Shown here: one piece after another, positions 1 through 10,599 of the stretch | How the letters are laid out: each line of letters starts with the position of its first letter | How positions within the stretch are numbered: the stretch's first letter is position 1 | Origin: Welwitschia mirabilis | Lineage: Eukaryota; Gnetophyta; Gnetopsida; Welwitschiales | Reading direction: 5' to 3' | NCBI GenBank assembly: GCA_051453625.1 | Contig: JBOZIK010000001.1 | Location: 192,131,114-192,156,352 of the forward strand | Length of the DNA stretch: 25,239 bases | Program-made: the position numbers and the translations under genes | Notes under the pieces: model-generated | What the model was told of the DNA's origin: nothing | Databases searched by the model: none | Seen by the model: the letters and a program-made list of their open reading frames with translations, nothing else

Positions 1-2380
1 AAAGGCTAATAGAGAATTTGAGGAGCATCATGGCCTATCACTCCCCCTTATATGAGCATAGGAAAGACATCCTCTGGTTCATACATATGAAAAGAATTAA
101 TTGGATATCATGCTTGTTGAGGGACTTACACAAATAACACTCAGGATGGAAAGCGATATGGAATTTATAATGTTACCCGAAAGTAAAACTTTTGGATGGA
201 TAACCAGAAATCAAAGTTTGTTAACCAAGAAACCTAATTAAATGGAGCTTCAACCTTGCCTTGAGGTTTATCTTTTGTTATCACACTGCAGAAACTATTA
301 GATATATGTTTCTAGGGTGTAACTATGTTAAAGGTATAGTTAGATGCATAAGTAATTAAGATAGAGGGGCTTAATCACATTTGTACATTGAACAAATTGG
401 TGTACAAGGAAATTTTTCCATTCCAATCCCAAGGAGTCATCCTTCAATTGAAGATTTTCTAGTAAATTTAATTAGAATAGAATAATAAGACTTTTAAAAA
501 AGAGGTTATCTCTTCCCCATTTAGAAATATTACTAAATCTATTATTTTAATTTATCATTTTGAAGAAGCATGAAATAAGAAGAGGCAAGGGTTCATGGTG
601 CGAGAATCATTCTAACATGAGCCACAAACACATGTGAAACTTTAAGATTCATCCACCTTTCACTTGATAAAGAAGTTAGGCTAGGTCATGTATTATAATA
701 AACTTAGGGAATGCCTAAGGAAGTGGTTAGAATATGTTATTCAAATGGGGGACAAATGTGCTTTCACTATAGAAGGCAAAAAAAATAGCTCTTATAGAAG
801 ATTTAACGAAAAACACCTCAGGCTTAAAATTCAAAGAGAAAAGAGTAACTTAGTAAGAAAGATATAATGATTATAGAATAAATAGATTTTTAGGTAATGA
901 GAGGAAATTGCAGAAGGTCAAAGGTGAGGTAAAGCACATGCATCGCAATGTTTAGTGATCCAAATGCCATAGACAGATAATGAGGTATTTTATCTTAGAT
1001 GTTAAAGTGACAAATGTATATGAGTCTTACTTTGGGTTACTATGTGCCTTTTGCCCAGAGGAGAATAAGGACATGGTCTACATGCTCACATTCTTTATAA
1101 TGAATCTTAGAAGAAAGCTTAATATAGTCATGTACAATAGCTTCATCTTATAGTGTACTTGGGCATTATCATTAGTCATGCCATAGGGAATCTTTTGGAT
1201 CTAGACTAAGAACAAAAATTTAAAGGGAACAAAGTAGGTGAAATGAAGAAGGCTTGAATTCTTCATTCATAAAGAAAGTGGAAAACTAAGGTGTAATCTT
1301 TCCCTAAAGGATATTTATGAAATAGGTGAAAAGGGGCTCTGAGTAGTGGAAATTTCCATAAAAACCCACTACAAAGAGCAATAAGACAATAATAAATGCT
1401 TCATAGCTAGTATAAAGAAGCATCAAGCTAGAGCATTTGTAGATAAAAGAATTTATTAAAATGCAAGATGGAGAGTAGTCAAATATTCTATTATTAATCC
1501 AAGTGAATTGCATTAAAACAAGTTAGAGATTCTTAAACCATAACATAGGGACTGACTTTTGAGCCTATGCACTCCTTAGAGCTAAAGCTCTTAAGCGAAT
1601 CTCCATGCTCCCAAGCATAATTAGTGCTAGTTAGAACCCCTTGATTTCTCCTCCTCTAGTTTAGTTTTCCTATGAATCACCTCAAGCATCATCTAGAAAT
1701 GTAAATCCTTCATATTTTAGCTCTTTATCTCATCTAGGTACCTAAGGAACTCCTCTCCAAATCCTGCTCTTGATCTATTTCCCTCTCCTTTCCTAGGGGT
1801 GCCATGTAATCTCTCTCCTTATGTTCTTTTATCACCTACTCTACTTTGGAACATAGACCTATATTTGAATCTTTTAATAAATTTTTTTATAGATATAATG
1901 TTGGAACTCAACTAGCTTATGAGTGCTACTAAGGAGTAGAATGATCAAAACCCCAAGTAGCTTGGTGAGAAGCAACACATAACAGATACTTCCACTGAGT
2001 AATAACTATTGGAGATAAAGTCATAAGATAAGCTAGATATGATAAGTGGGTCATATTTTAAGGAGATTATACCCTATATAAAGCTCATGTAGATTCATAT
2101 AATAGCCCATGATAAATAGATACATTATAAAATTCTATAGTTAAATGCTACTTTGGAGATGCCTACATCCAAGAGTAATGGATGAGTTTCATACGTGGAT
2201 TGATGAGATCAGTTGTAATCTTCTCTTTTTGATTTATCCTTTCATTCATCAAAGCAAAGTACAGAATAAGCATGTTTTGCTATGACAAGTTTAGTTATCA
2301 TCTTCCTAATTCAGTATTAAATAGTAAAATATCTAGATTCTTAAGATTTGATTTTCGTCAACTAGGTAGAATATTCATTT
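1..2380. other. Unassigned sequence, no gene supported
   Basis: I read both strands and found no recognisable protein motif, RNA gene or repeat boundary. The longest open frame is a 69-codon minus-strand frame at 1304-1513, with hydrophobic low-complexity content and no family signature. Stops are dense in all frames. Purine-rich stretches at about 600-1000 and 1200-1300 and a pyrimidine-rich stretch at 1620-1800 could be an old retroelement body, but I cannot assign one. A CCCTATATAAAG string near 2070 resembles a TATA box, with no gene downstream to support it. Confidence 0.5.
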
Positions 2381-3689
2381 ATTTATTTTCATTTTCTTTA
2401 CTATTCCCAAATGTTTAATATTTATTTCTCTAACTTTTAAAATATTCATTTGGTTTCACTAGCTACATATTTTTATAAAACATATTTTATTAGATTCTTT
2501 TAACTTATTTATTAATAAGGATAAATACTTAGTTTACTAATAAATTTTGGTTTACTATTATCCTTACTTAGCAATAAATCTTGTTTATTAAGGTCTAAAA
2601 ATTCTAGAACTTGCTCATACCAAGTCTAATTAGTATCTTTATGATCTTCTTAATAACGATAACATGCTTTGCAAAACACTTTTAATATTTTCATTTCATT
2701 AATAAATTTATTACCTCTTTAATTCTATTACTTAATTGATTATTTTCCATGTATTTTTATTTTGTATTTTTCTTCTTATATTTTTCTTTATATTTCATAT
2801 TCCATCATTGAATCATATTATAAAGTTATGAAATAAGATCTTTGAGTGCATAAGGTTATGATTTCTAATGTTATCTATACATAATGAATTTTTTTCAATA
2901 GTTTCTCTATTTAATCCTTTAAGAAATTCTCTAATTACTTTCTTACATTAATTTCATAATTAGGAAATATTTATAATTAAACAAAAACATCTATCATATA
3001 ATTCATTAAATTTCTCATAAAAACATTATTTAAAATTCATTATTTAGTATCTCTAATATTGTAAAACATTTAAAGATTAATATATTTTTAAAAATACTCC
3101 TTTGATATAAATGCGACTTGGTTTACTTTGGAAGTAATGATACCAAAGAGTTGCATAATAATTTAATAAAGCATAAGATATATAGATTTATAATCCTTGG
3201 ATAGTTTTCTTTATAAAAGAAATTAAATAAACCTAGGCATGCAGTAGGATCTTCCTATTTCTTTCTTTAAGACTACTACAAAAAAATAATTTAAATGCAA
3301 CAATTATTTAACCATAATTAAAGGCAATAAAACTAAGATCTAATCCATTTTTAAGAGTTATGATGAACTACCATTTATCCAAATATTATCATTACTTATG
3401 GAGAATCAATGAGGGCTAAAACAATTACCTTTAAAAAAAAAAAAGCCATTATATCAAGAGATGAGGGAGGTACAAGTTTTCATGTGAATATACAATGTTA
3501 TTATGAACTGCCATTATAACTATTGACCTCATATATCAATGTTTATGGTGCTTATATTAACCATCATTCATAAATGCATTAGAGATTTCTAGGCCTTAAA
3601 TGCTATGACAATCTTAACAACATCATCATAAAAGATTCTATAACTATTTTTTCAAAGCCACCATAGTATTTAATTGATTGTACAACTAA
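2381..3689. other. AT-rich spacer, no gene seen
   Basis: This is very AT-rich DNA with frequent homopolymer A and T runs and stops in every frame. It contains one short inverted repeat (annotated separately at 2516-2566). I see no open frame, RNA gene or element end in it. It is probably intergenic or fully eroded repeat DNA. Confidence 0.5.
2516..2566. repeat. 9-bp inverted repeat
   Basis: TAAGGATAA at 2516-2524 is matched by its exact reverse complement TTATCCTTA at 2558-2566, with a 33-bp loop. The loop and right side also carry a direct repeat GTTTACTA (2532-2539 and 2550-2557). In DNA this AT-rich such a match may be chance. Confidence 0.35.
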
Positions 3690-3703
3690 TTTTCTTTTTT
3701 TTT
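3690..3703 (-). other. Probable 3' poly(A) end of minus-strand LINE
   Basis: A T-rich run (TTTTC followed by nine T) sits where the 3' poly(A) tail of the minus-strand LINE would fall. It is followed on the plus strand by GAAAAAAGTATATATATTAG and then AAAATGTACATC. Read on the minus strand this gives a TGTACATTTT, TATATATAC and poly(A) order, which resembles the 3' ends of many plant L1 elements. The link to the LINE further right is by orientation and position; I found no target-site duplication. Confidence 0.45.
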
Positions 3704-4337
3704 GAAAAAAGTATATATATTAGATTAGAAAATGTACATCAGGGGGTAATAATGCCTAGAATTAATAGGAAAATTAAACTATTTAGAAATAAGAAAGGGT
3801 ATTCTGCCAATTGTTAAGGTGAGAACTATGAAATAGAATAAAAGTGGTGGCAAAATCACCCTCAAGGATACAGACTGAGCATAGGGAACTATCTATCTAG
3901 AAGAGTAAAATCATAGAAGAAGAAAGACATTATTCTACTAACAGAATGAGGGCAAAAATACCCCTTGCTAGTAGAAGTTAAAAAAAAATTAATTTTGAAA
4001 AGAAATAGACCTCGGGAAGGGGGATAGGGTGAAGGAGGAATTAGAGTCCTCTACAGAATGAGAATAGGTTACTATGATTGTGATCAAGAAGGAAATGGCT
4101 CATATCATTAGAGAGATCTCAAACACTTGATTTACCTCCTTAAATTCTTTAGCACCTATTGGATTTTTGTCTAGATGTAGTCTTAGTGCTTTCTTCCTAT
4201 AGCTTGATTTAATGGCTTAAAGGAGGACTTTATGAGAGAGTCCTAATGTGATGAAGAGTATCTCTTCATCCTGTGGATGGTTACCAGCAAAACCTCCTAT
4301 CAAATAGCATTTATGTTAATTTCCTCCTAAGGTTGAG
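3704..4337 (-). other. Putative LINE 3' untranslated region
   Basis: This stretch lies between the inferred LINE poly(A) end and the duplicated Ser/Pro-rich block. It has no convincing open frame on either strand. Assignment as 3' untranslated or fully decayed LINE sequence rests only on its place between two LINE-like parts. Confidence 0.3.
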
Positions 4338-4639
4338 ATCGAATTTTAACTAGGGAAGAATCTGAAGTTGAGTTCTGTGTAAAGCTGGGGATCGATGCTA
4401 GAGTAGAGGAGCTCTAGGAATGCCTACCTCACTCTTGAGAGTAACGGTTGATCCTGAGCTAGTTCCTAGGCTATGTCAGGGTTAGGCTATTAAGCTGGCT
4501 TTTGTTGTGCTAGGGGTTAAGACATCTCCTCTGAATGACTTAGGGATGAACTCGCTCCTCTCTGGCTAAGGCTGCAATGCATAGTGGTTTTCTTTGGAAT
4601 AGAGATCCTTTCAGAAGAAGTTCTTCTTTTCGAAATTCT
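4338..4639 (-). repeat. Duplicated block, copy 1 (LINE 3' part)
   Basis: This block aligns along its whole length with 4740-5047 at an offset of about 402-408 bp. Shared landmarks are GCATGCCTACCT-like, CATCTCCTCT and TTCTTCTTTT strings in the same order. On the minus strand both copies can be read in one frame rich in Ser, Arg and Pro, with matching short motifs such as SEEM against LEEM and a common PNP. I do not recognise the product. The copy stops exactly at the 100-N gap on its right. Confidence 0.6.
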
Positions 4640-4739
4640 NNNNNNNNNNNNNNNNNNNNNNNNNNNNNNNNNNNNNNNNNNNNNNNNNNNNNNNNNNNNN
4701 NNNNNNNNNNNNNNNNNNNNNNNNNNNNNNNNNNNNNNN
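4640..4739. other. Assembly gap (100 N)
   Basis: There are exactly 100 N, the conventional placeholder for a gap of unknown length. It lies between two copies of the same block, so the true spacing of the copies, or even their physical tandem order, is not established. Confidence 0.95.
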
Positions 4740-5047
4740 GGCTAAATTTCTATTGAGGAAGAGGTCGCAGTAGAAGTCTAGGCAAATCTAGGGCCCAAAG
4801 TTGAAGAAGAGGAGGTTTGCGCATGCCTACCTAGCTTCTAAGAGTTGGGAAACGATTATTCCTAAACTGGTTCCTAGGTTATCCTAGGGTTAGGCTCTTA
4901 AACTATCTCCTATTAGGCTGGAGGAGAAAACATCTCCTCTAAATAACTTGGAGGCAGAGTCACTCCTCCCTAACTAGGGTTGTCCTGTGTGATGGTCTCC
5001 TCTGGAATAGGGATTCTTTTTGAAGTGGTTCTTCTTTTATAGGTTCT
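4740..5047 (-). repeat. Duplicated block, copy 2 (LINE 3' part)
   Basis: This is the partner of 4338-4639. It begins immediately after the 100-N gap, at a point matching the start of copy 1, and continues past the point where copy 1 is cut by the gap. On the minus strand it reads as a degenerate Ser/Arg/Pro-rich frame with several stops. Substitutions are spread evenly, so the two copies are clearly diverged rather than identical. Confidence 0.6.
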
Positions 5048-5079
5048 CCTAAGGGGAGTCTAATGTGGATGACATCGGG

Positions 5080-5094
5080 NNNNNNNNNNNNNNN
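5080..5094. other. Assembly gap (15 N)
   Basis: This is a run of 15 N, so probably a size-estimated gap rather than a default placeholder. Confidence 0.9.
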
Positions 5095-5229
5095 TCTTAT
5101 TCTAATTTCTTGGGCTACTCCCCATAAAGCCAAAATGAAACTTGAGTCTCTTAAGGAATTCTTCCTTTAAAGAACTTAAATAAAAAAGAATGGGAGTTCA
5201 CCTAATGCCCTAGGTCAAGGTCTTTGAGA

Positions 5230-6336
5230 AACATAAAATAAATACCTAAAAGTTTAGATAATTTCTAGACTGAATGAAATAGCGGTTCACTAGCTCTGCA
5301 TCTAATCCTCATGGGGACAGTAGCACCTTCTATTAATATGCCTAGTTGGTAATTTAGGAACTCGGCTAGGGAAGAAATGGAGCACTTTACATTGCTCTCA
5401 GCTTCCAAATGAGATATGTTCTCCTTTTGCAGGGATCTTCAGTAACTTGGAGAGGGAGTATTTAGTGATCTCTATTGGGATTCTTCTAAACATGATGCAT
5501 CCTCCTCTCCATCGTCTATAGAAGGGGTGATATCAGCCCCCTAATATCCTCTAAGATTTTGTAGGAGGGGTTCCCATCTCATCACCTACACTTTTTCCCA
5601 GAGGACAGGGCAGCCTTCAAAGAGGCCAAGGTCAGAAGGCTCGATTGTAGGCATGGATTCCATCATGAGTCTAATTTGAAAATTAAAGTACTTGATCCTC
5701 CTCACTGTATTTATAACAAAGGGTTAGGGGGTGTAATTAAAAATGATATCATTTTTTATCCTCCAAATCTACCAAAACATCAAGGAAATCCTGTCCAGTA
5801 AATATGTGTCAAGGGCATCGTAGATCTGACAGTACTTCTTCATAATGGAGATTAATTCTTTTCTTCAAGTGTAATGATGGAATAAATGCTGTGTTATTTT
5901 AGAATTTGACTATCAGAAGGGATAGTTTGTGTCCATTTGAAATCCTCTCATAAGCAATTGGTATCTTGTTAAGATTCCATGATGGTCTTTTAGCCAACAA
6001 AAGACTTTAATTTTTTATAGACTTTGTCCCTTCTAATACTTCTTGTATGAGTCATCTTTTCCATATTTCTTTAGAAGAATATATTTGATTGAATTATACT
6101 AACAAATGTTTAAATCAAGAAGTTATTGTCGAGCTTTACTAAGGTGTTTTCTTAAGTATGACTCCCCATGATCAATGCTCCGATTTCTGTATTTGTAGTT
6201 GATCAAGTCACACCAGGGTTGTTCCCCTTCATGTAGTCTTTTTAAGATCCTATAAGCTCTAGTGAGAATGTAATCCTCTAGTTTCTAAATCCCCCATCCC
6301 CCTGATTCTCTTGGACAAGCAATAGTCTCCCATTTG
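5230..6336 (-). pseudogene. L1-type LINE ORF2 C-terminal region, copy 1 (broken)
   Basis: On the minus strand this reads as the end of a non-LTR retrotransposon reverse-transcriptase protein. Near 6333-6289 is CLSKRIRGMG, matching the motif downstream of the RT domain in plant L1 elements. Near 5875 is QHLFHHY, the remnant of the RT-associated zinc-binding segment with its last Cys changed to Tyr. At 5779-5735 is FW, a stop, then IWRIKNDIIFN, the hallmark of the C-terminal end. The same frame runs on to about 5575 (ESMPTIEPSDLGLFEG), and an open minus-strand stretch continues to about 5230. Stops and frameshifts are frequent. The endonuclease and catalytic RT core are absent, so this is a 5'-truncated or fragmented copy. 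Confidence 0.72.
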
Positions 6337-6436
6337 NNNNNNNNNNNNNNNNNNNNNNNNNNNNNNNNNNNNNNNNNNNNNNNNNNNNNNNNNNNNNNNN
6401 NNNNNNNNNNNNNNNNNNNNNNNNNNNNNNNNNNNN
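6337..6436. other. Assembly gap (100 N)
   Basis: This 100-N placeholder gap lies exactly between the two LINE ORF2 copies. Copy 1 is cut off at its left edge and copy 2 starts at its right edge. Confidence 0.95.
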
Positions 6437-7110
6437 CGCGACTCTGTTTTGGGAATGAAGGTGCTTGATCCTTCTTGTTGCATTTATAGGAAAGGGTAGA
6501 GGGATGTCATTGAAAATCAGATCGTTTCTGATTCTCCAAATCTACCAAAATGCTAGGTGAATCCCATCCAATAAATTTGTGTCAAGGGCATTGGAGCTCT
6601 GATGGTACTTCTTCATAATGGATATTAATTCTTTGCTCTAAAAGCAATGATGAAATGGATGTTGTGCTATTTCCAGATTTGACTAGTAGATGGGATAGTT
6701 TGTATCCACTTGGAATCCCCTCTTGAGTAATTGATCTCTAGTTAAGATTATCTGATGGTCTTTTAACTAGCAAAAGACCTTAATGTTTTTTAAAATTTGA
6801 CCCTTTCAATACTTCTTGTATGAATCATCTTTCCCATATTTCTTTAGGAGGACCTGCTTGGTTAAATCAGACTGACAGATGTTTAAGTCAATAAGTTATT
6901 ATCAAGCTTTATTGAGGTGTTTCCTTAAGTAGGACTCCCTATGATCAATGGTCCAATCTTTGTATTTGTAATTGTTTAAATCACACCAGGAATGAACTCC
7001 TTCTTGTAGTCTCTTTAAAACTCTATATACTTCAGTGAGGATGTAATCCTATGGTTTTTGAATCCCCCAACCCCTTGATTCTCTTGGGGAGGCAATAGTC
7101 TCTTATTTAT
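6437..7110 (-). pseudogene. L1-type LINE ORF2 C-terminal region, copy 2 (broken)
   Basis: This minus-strand copy is collinear with 5665-6336 at an offset of about 773 bp. Reading from right to left it shows CLPKRIKGLG (about 7090-7060), AQHPFHHC (about 6668-6644, with the final Cys kept) and FW, a stop, then IWRIRNDLIFN (about 6550-6510). The frame continues as INATRRIKHL to the gap. These are the post-RT region, the zinc-binding segment and the C-terminal signature of plant L1 ORF2 proteins. It carries a TAG after the FW at the same place as copy 1. It has no endonuclease or RT core, so it cannot move by itself. Confidence 0.72.
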
Positions 7111-7326
7111 AGAGATGAATTCGATGGTGATCTTTTCCTCCTGACCATATGAATTCCTTTAAGATCAACTGATTTCCTTTTCTAATATAAAGGTTTTACA
7201 TAATTGTTATAATATGAGTACCTAGAAATTACCTGTTCCCAATTATACATCAAATCCAAAAGAATTTTTCTATTATCAAAGTAAACCATCATTATATATA
7301 TTATTTGGGTAGTAGTTAAATTACTT
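7111..7326. other. Short spacer right of the LINE
   Basis: The LINE-like minus-strand frame loses its similarity to the other copy at about 7110. The rest up to the hairpin is AT-rich with no motif that I can assign. It may be more 5' LINE sequence decayed past recognition. Confidence 0.35.
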
Positions 7327-7369
7327 ACTATCATAAATATATAAAATATTTTATATTTTTTATGATAGT
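7327..7369. repeat. 43-nt AT-rich hairpin
   Basis: ACTATCATAAA at 7327-7337 is the exact reverse complement of TTTATGATAGT at 7359-7369. The centre holds a perfect 18-nt palindrome at 7339-7356. Together they form a nearly uninterrupted hairpin with only a small asymmetry at 7338 and 7357-7358. It sits between the LINE remnant and the first LTR. It could be a tiny MITE, an LTR-edge palindrome or a chance AT structure. Confidence 0.6.
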
Positions 7370-7379
7370 TGTTGATAAA

Positions 7380-8834
7380 ATCCTAATTTTAATGATTCCA
7401 CTTATTAAATGTAATGTTTTTAATGTGTAAATAGGATATTCAAGATATCTATCAAGTTGACATATACTGAATAATATTTGCACAAAAAACTTAAAGATAT
7501 AGATGTTTTTGTTCAAAGTTTATGAAGCCTCAACAAGTCAGGTTACAGTCAAATGTAATGTATCTAACATGCAAATAAGATATTAAAAATATATTTCAAG
7601 ATGAAAAAAATACTCAATAGGTTTTTTACAAAAGACTTAAGCCCATAGATGATTCCATTCAGAGTTCATGAAGCTTGGATGAGTTTGATCATAGAGGTCT
7701 TCAATGTTATACACTAAAATTGAACTAGAAATAGGATAAAGACATTTACAAGATGAAAGAGATCTATATTAAACCTAAATTTGATACTAATAAAAGACAT
7801 CTATGATATGAAATATGTCTATATCAAACTAAAGCAAGTAATAAAAGATAGGCTATGCCAATAGAATAATAGTGATGATCTATTTATTTTCTAGGGAGAC
7901 AGGAAGGTTATGCATAATAAATTCTTAATGGTATGTGGTCATAAAATAGAAGTTTAAATCTCATTAAAATATGGATAAGTTTACTAGAGATGCCTACTAT
8001 GTTGAACATATCTGCATGAATTATGTTTAGCAAAATTGAAGATGTCTATCTAAAAGAAATCTATGAGATTACAAACATCTATCCTAAAACTTAGTGCAAA
8101 ATAAAAATAATCATTGAATGATTCTCCCTATGTTAATGGATCAAATTACTTTAAAAGAATAAAAGGTACAAAGAAAGATGATTGAAGAACTTTGTGGTGA
8201 AATCATTTTTGGAATTACATAGGTTAAAATCTCTTAAACTTGATCGAAGTAAACTATCACCAAGGAACTATGATTAAAGAAATCTTACATTTCTATGCTT
8301 ATTCACTGCTACAACTTTAATATTTGAATCCTTTATATGGCTAAATCAAAGAAGAACTCAAGAAAATACACTTTTCATATCATTTTATTCTTATTCTTCT
8401 TTCATTCTAAATTTTGATATTTTTGTACTACACTATCTAATTTATTCAATCTTTTATTTCTAGTCTAAAATCGTTTTATCTATATTTCTTTCTAGGGTTC
8501 CTTACTTGGGAATTACAAAGTGTGAGGTAACATTGTATTGGATATGATTCTTGAAATTGGAAAAGAACTTGAGAGTAATTTTAGACATTGATTTTATATA
8601 ATCCTTGAGAGAAAGATAGTGATACTTTAAAAGGAAAATATCATTTGATTGTAATGTTTGTGGTCTTCAAAACCACCACTTTTACATGTTAATTATTTCC
8701 AGATGTGTGGACATATCTAGGTTATGAAACCACATATATTGATAAGATTTCATTTGTGATTTTTATTAGGTGGTTGGTTAAATTTTATTTAGTGAAACTC
8801 CTTTACTCCTCTACTCTAAGTTTGATGATCCTTA
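7380..8834 (+). repeat. 5' LTR of copia element A (approximate)
   Basis: This is the sequence immediately before the primer-binding site of element A. Its right end, after GATGATCC, corresponds to the ends of the LTRs at 14732 and 23614. The last 150 bp or so resemble the LTR end at 23490-23614 (similar GATAAG, TTTATTAGG/TTATTTGG and CTC-TTTA landmarks). The interior carries GACATCTATGA and ATGTCTATA repeats like the other LTRs, and 7690-7860 resembles 24800-24990. The left boundary is not visible; no clean TG start or target-site duplication was found. The DNA between 8130 and 8640 is unannotated LTR body with no gene. Confidence 0.5.
7407..7695 (+). repeat. Tandem repeat, 144-bp unit
   Basis: The unit starting AAATGTAATG at 7407 recurs at 7551, with parallel landmarks in both copies: CAAATAAGATATT-like, TTTTTTACAAAAGACTTAA-like, GATGATT/GATGTTT, then GTTCATGAAGC. 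The offset is 144 bp. A third, partial and more diverged copy starts near 7692 (AATGTTATACAC, then ACAAGATGAAAG). The copies differ at many places, so the duplication is old. Confidence 0.6.
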
Positions 8835-8836
8835 GG

Positions 8837-8848
8837 TGGTATCAAAGA
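8837..8848 (+). promoter_or_regulatory. Primer-binding site, element A
   Basis: TGGTATCAAAGA matches 10 of 12 bases of the initiator-Met tRNA-complementary site used by plant copia elements. It sits three bases right of the LTR end. The following leader (GTACTCATAAAAAAGAGTAAC) is shared with elements B and D, which supports the assignment. Confidence 0.7.
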
Positions 8849-8889
8849 AGGTACTCATAAAAAAGAGTAACTTTCTTGAATAAACTATT

Positions 8890-10545
8890 AAAGTGTCATT
8901 CATCAGATTTCCACTCTTTGATGGATCAAACTATGGCTACTAGAAGATGAGAATGTAGGTGTACTGACAGTTCTTTGAGTTTCAGGTTTGACAAAGTATT
9001 AAATATGAATACATAAAGTAAACAGAAACCTTTATAGATGTTGCAAGAAATATCCTTACATAAGTCAAGCCTAAGAGGAAATGGAAAAACCACTAATTCA
9101 AATTCAAAGAATGCTCTCTATTCAACCAATACTATGGAAGAGTTCAATCGGATATCCATATGCAAAACTATCAAAGAAATAAGAAATATATTAAAAGACA
9201 TATATGAAGGAACCTTGTTTGTCAAGAAATCGAAACCCTTAATTTGAATGAATTAGTTTTAGAGCCTAAAGACAAATGATGGAGAGAGAGTACATAAATA
9301 CTCTACAAGGGTTAATAACTTTGTGAATTTCATTTGTAAAATCCATGAATATTTTCTAGAGGCTAAGTTTATTCAAAAATTGATTAGGTTCTTGACTCTA
9401 GAATATAGGTTAAAGACAATAATAATGAAAGAATTAAGAGATTNNNNNNNNNNNNNNNNNNNNNNNNNNNNNNNNNNNNNNNNNNNNNNNNNNNNNNNNN
9501 NNNNNNNNNNNNNNCATAAAAGATAAGTTTATTATTCTTAAGACAAGTGAAAGATTAATATAAGTATCTAAAGGGAAGCCAAAAAATACTTTAGATACAT
9601 ATGATTCAAAAGATGATATAGACAAAGATCTTTTTCTAATCACAAGACATATTAAGAGAATTACCTTACTAAAGCAAAAACAAAAAGGAGGATTATAGAG
9701 AGCCATTAGGATTTCAAGCTAAAGATAAGTCCAAAGGTAAGTCTATTTCTAGTTCTAGTTCTTTAGTTAAGAATAATATTTTTAGATTAGAATGTTGGAT
9801 TTATGAAGAAGGAGTAAATTTAGCCTTAGAATGTCCTACCTCTAATCATTTATAGAAAAAAGAACAAAAGCAAAATCTCAAGAGGAAAAAATCCTTCTTC
9901 AAAGGTTGGGGTAAAGATGAAGATGCCACTAAATTAGATACTTCAGATGAGGAGAGACTTACCTATATTATATAATAATCATCCATACCAAAGTGATAAA
10001 GAAGAGAAAGAAAATGATCAACAATTTATGACTTAAATTTTGAATAATTTATTAAGTTGTAAAAAGTCTGCTTCAAGATAAAGAGGTTACTTCATAATCA
10101 TGAATTAGATTATGAATAAGAAAAAAGTTCTTGTAATAGATTAGTAAATAAAAACTTAGACTTAAAGCTAAGATTAATAAACTAACATGTAAGTTAAAAA
10201 ATATAGGTAAGAATTTCTAAATACAAAAATATTAATAAGACATTAACCCAAGGCAAGGATATATTAGAAGTTATACTTAGATAATGTAAAAGTAGCAATG
10301 ATGATAGTGACCTTAGATATAACGAAGCTTTTATAATTACTTTAACTTTGCTTTTCAACAAGTGGAACTATAAGACAAGTTATGAGAATTTAAATTTCAT
10401 AAACAACATTACTTATTATTACCATTACAAACATGGCTATTATTATTTTAATTGTCCATATAAGTTTGATAGAAGATATTGTGATAATAATGCTAAGAGG
10501 CCAAAGAGAATGTTACAACATTTTATGCATGAAAAACCAAAGTAG
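8890..10545 (+). pseudogene. gag: Element A gag (broken, Ty1/copia Sirevirus-like)
   Basis: This is a decayed capsid/nucleocapsid gene. Near 8915 it reads PLFDGSNYGY, a stop in place of Trp, then KMRM, the classic start of plant copia Gag. At 9038-9247 an open 69-codon frame contains NALYSTNTMEEFNRIS and YEGT, typical of the UBN2-type Gag domain. At 9323-9443 it continues (FIQKLIRFLTLEYR) into a 71-N gap. The first zinc knuckle at 9793-9834 (CWIYEEGVN...C) has lost its second Cys and its His. A second knuckle lies in the open frame 10348-10545, where expected Cys positions read as Tyr. Several frameshifts separate these parts. It is closest to copy C. Confidence 0.8.
9444..9514. other. Assembly gap (71 N) inside gag
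   Basis: This run of 71 N lies in gag of element A. The matching segment of element C (18166-18237) is 72 nt long between the same flanking words, so the gap length appears accurately estimated and the missing DNA is probably ordinary gag sequence. Confidence 0.9.
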
Positions 10546-10599
10546 GTGTGGGTTTCTAGATTAAGGACATCTCTCTTAACATAAATTTCCTGATGAGTC

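Noticed and set aside
1304-1513. Minus-strand 69-codon open frame
   Set aside because: Hydrophobic, low-complexity, no family motif, no homologous frame elsewhere; expected by chance in AT-rich DNA.
5280-5690. Plus-strand near-open frame ending in a TGA near 5690 (contains SPSSIEG and RTGQPSKRPRSEG)
   Set aside because: The minus strand of the same DNA continues in frame from the LINE C-terminal signature into ESMPTIEPSDLGLFEG, and the second copy supports that frame; the plus reading is taken as its shadow.
6259-6483. 74-codon minus-strand frame across the gap
   Set aside because: It is open only because N codons are not stops; its right part is LINE copy 2 and its left part copy 1.
9434-9706. 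90-codon minus-strand frame
   Set aside because: Antisense to element A gag and extended through N; no motif.
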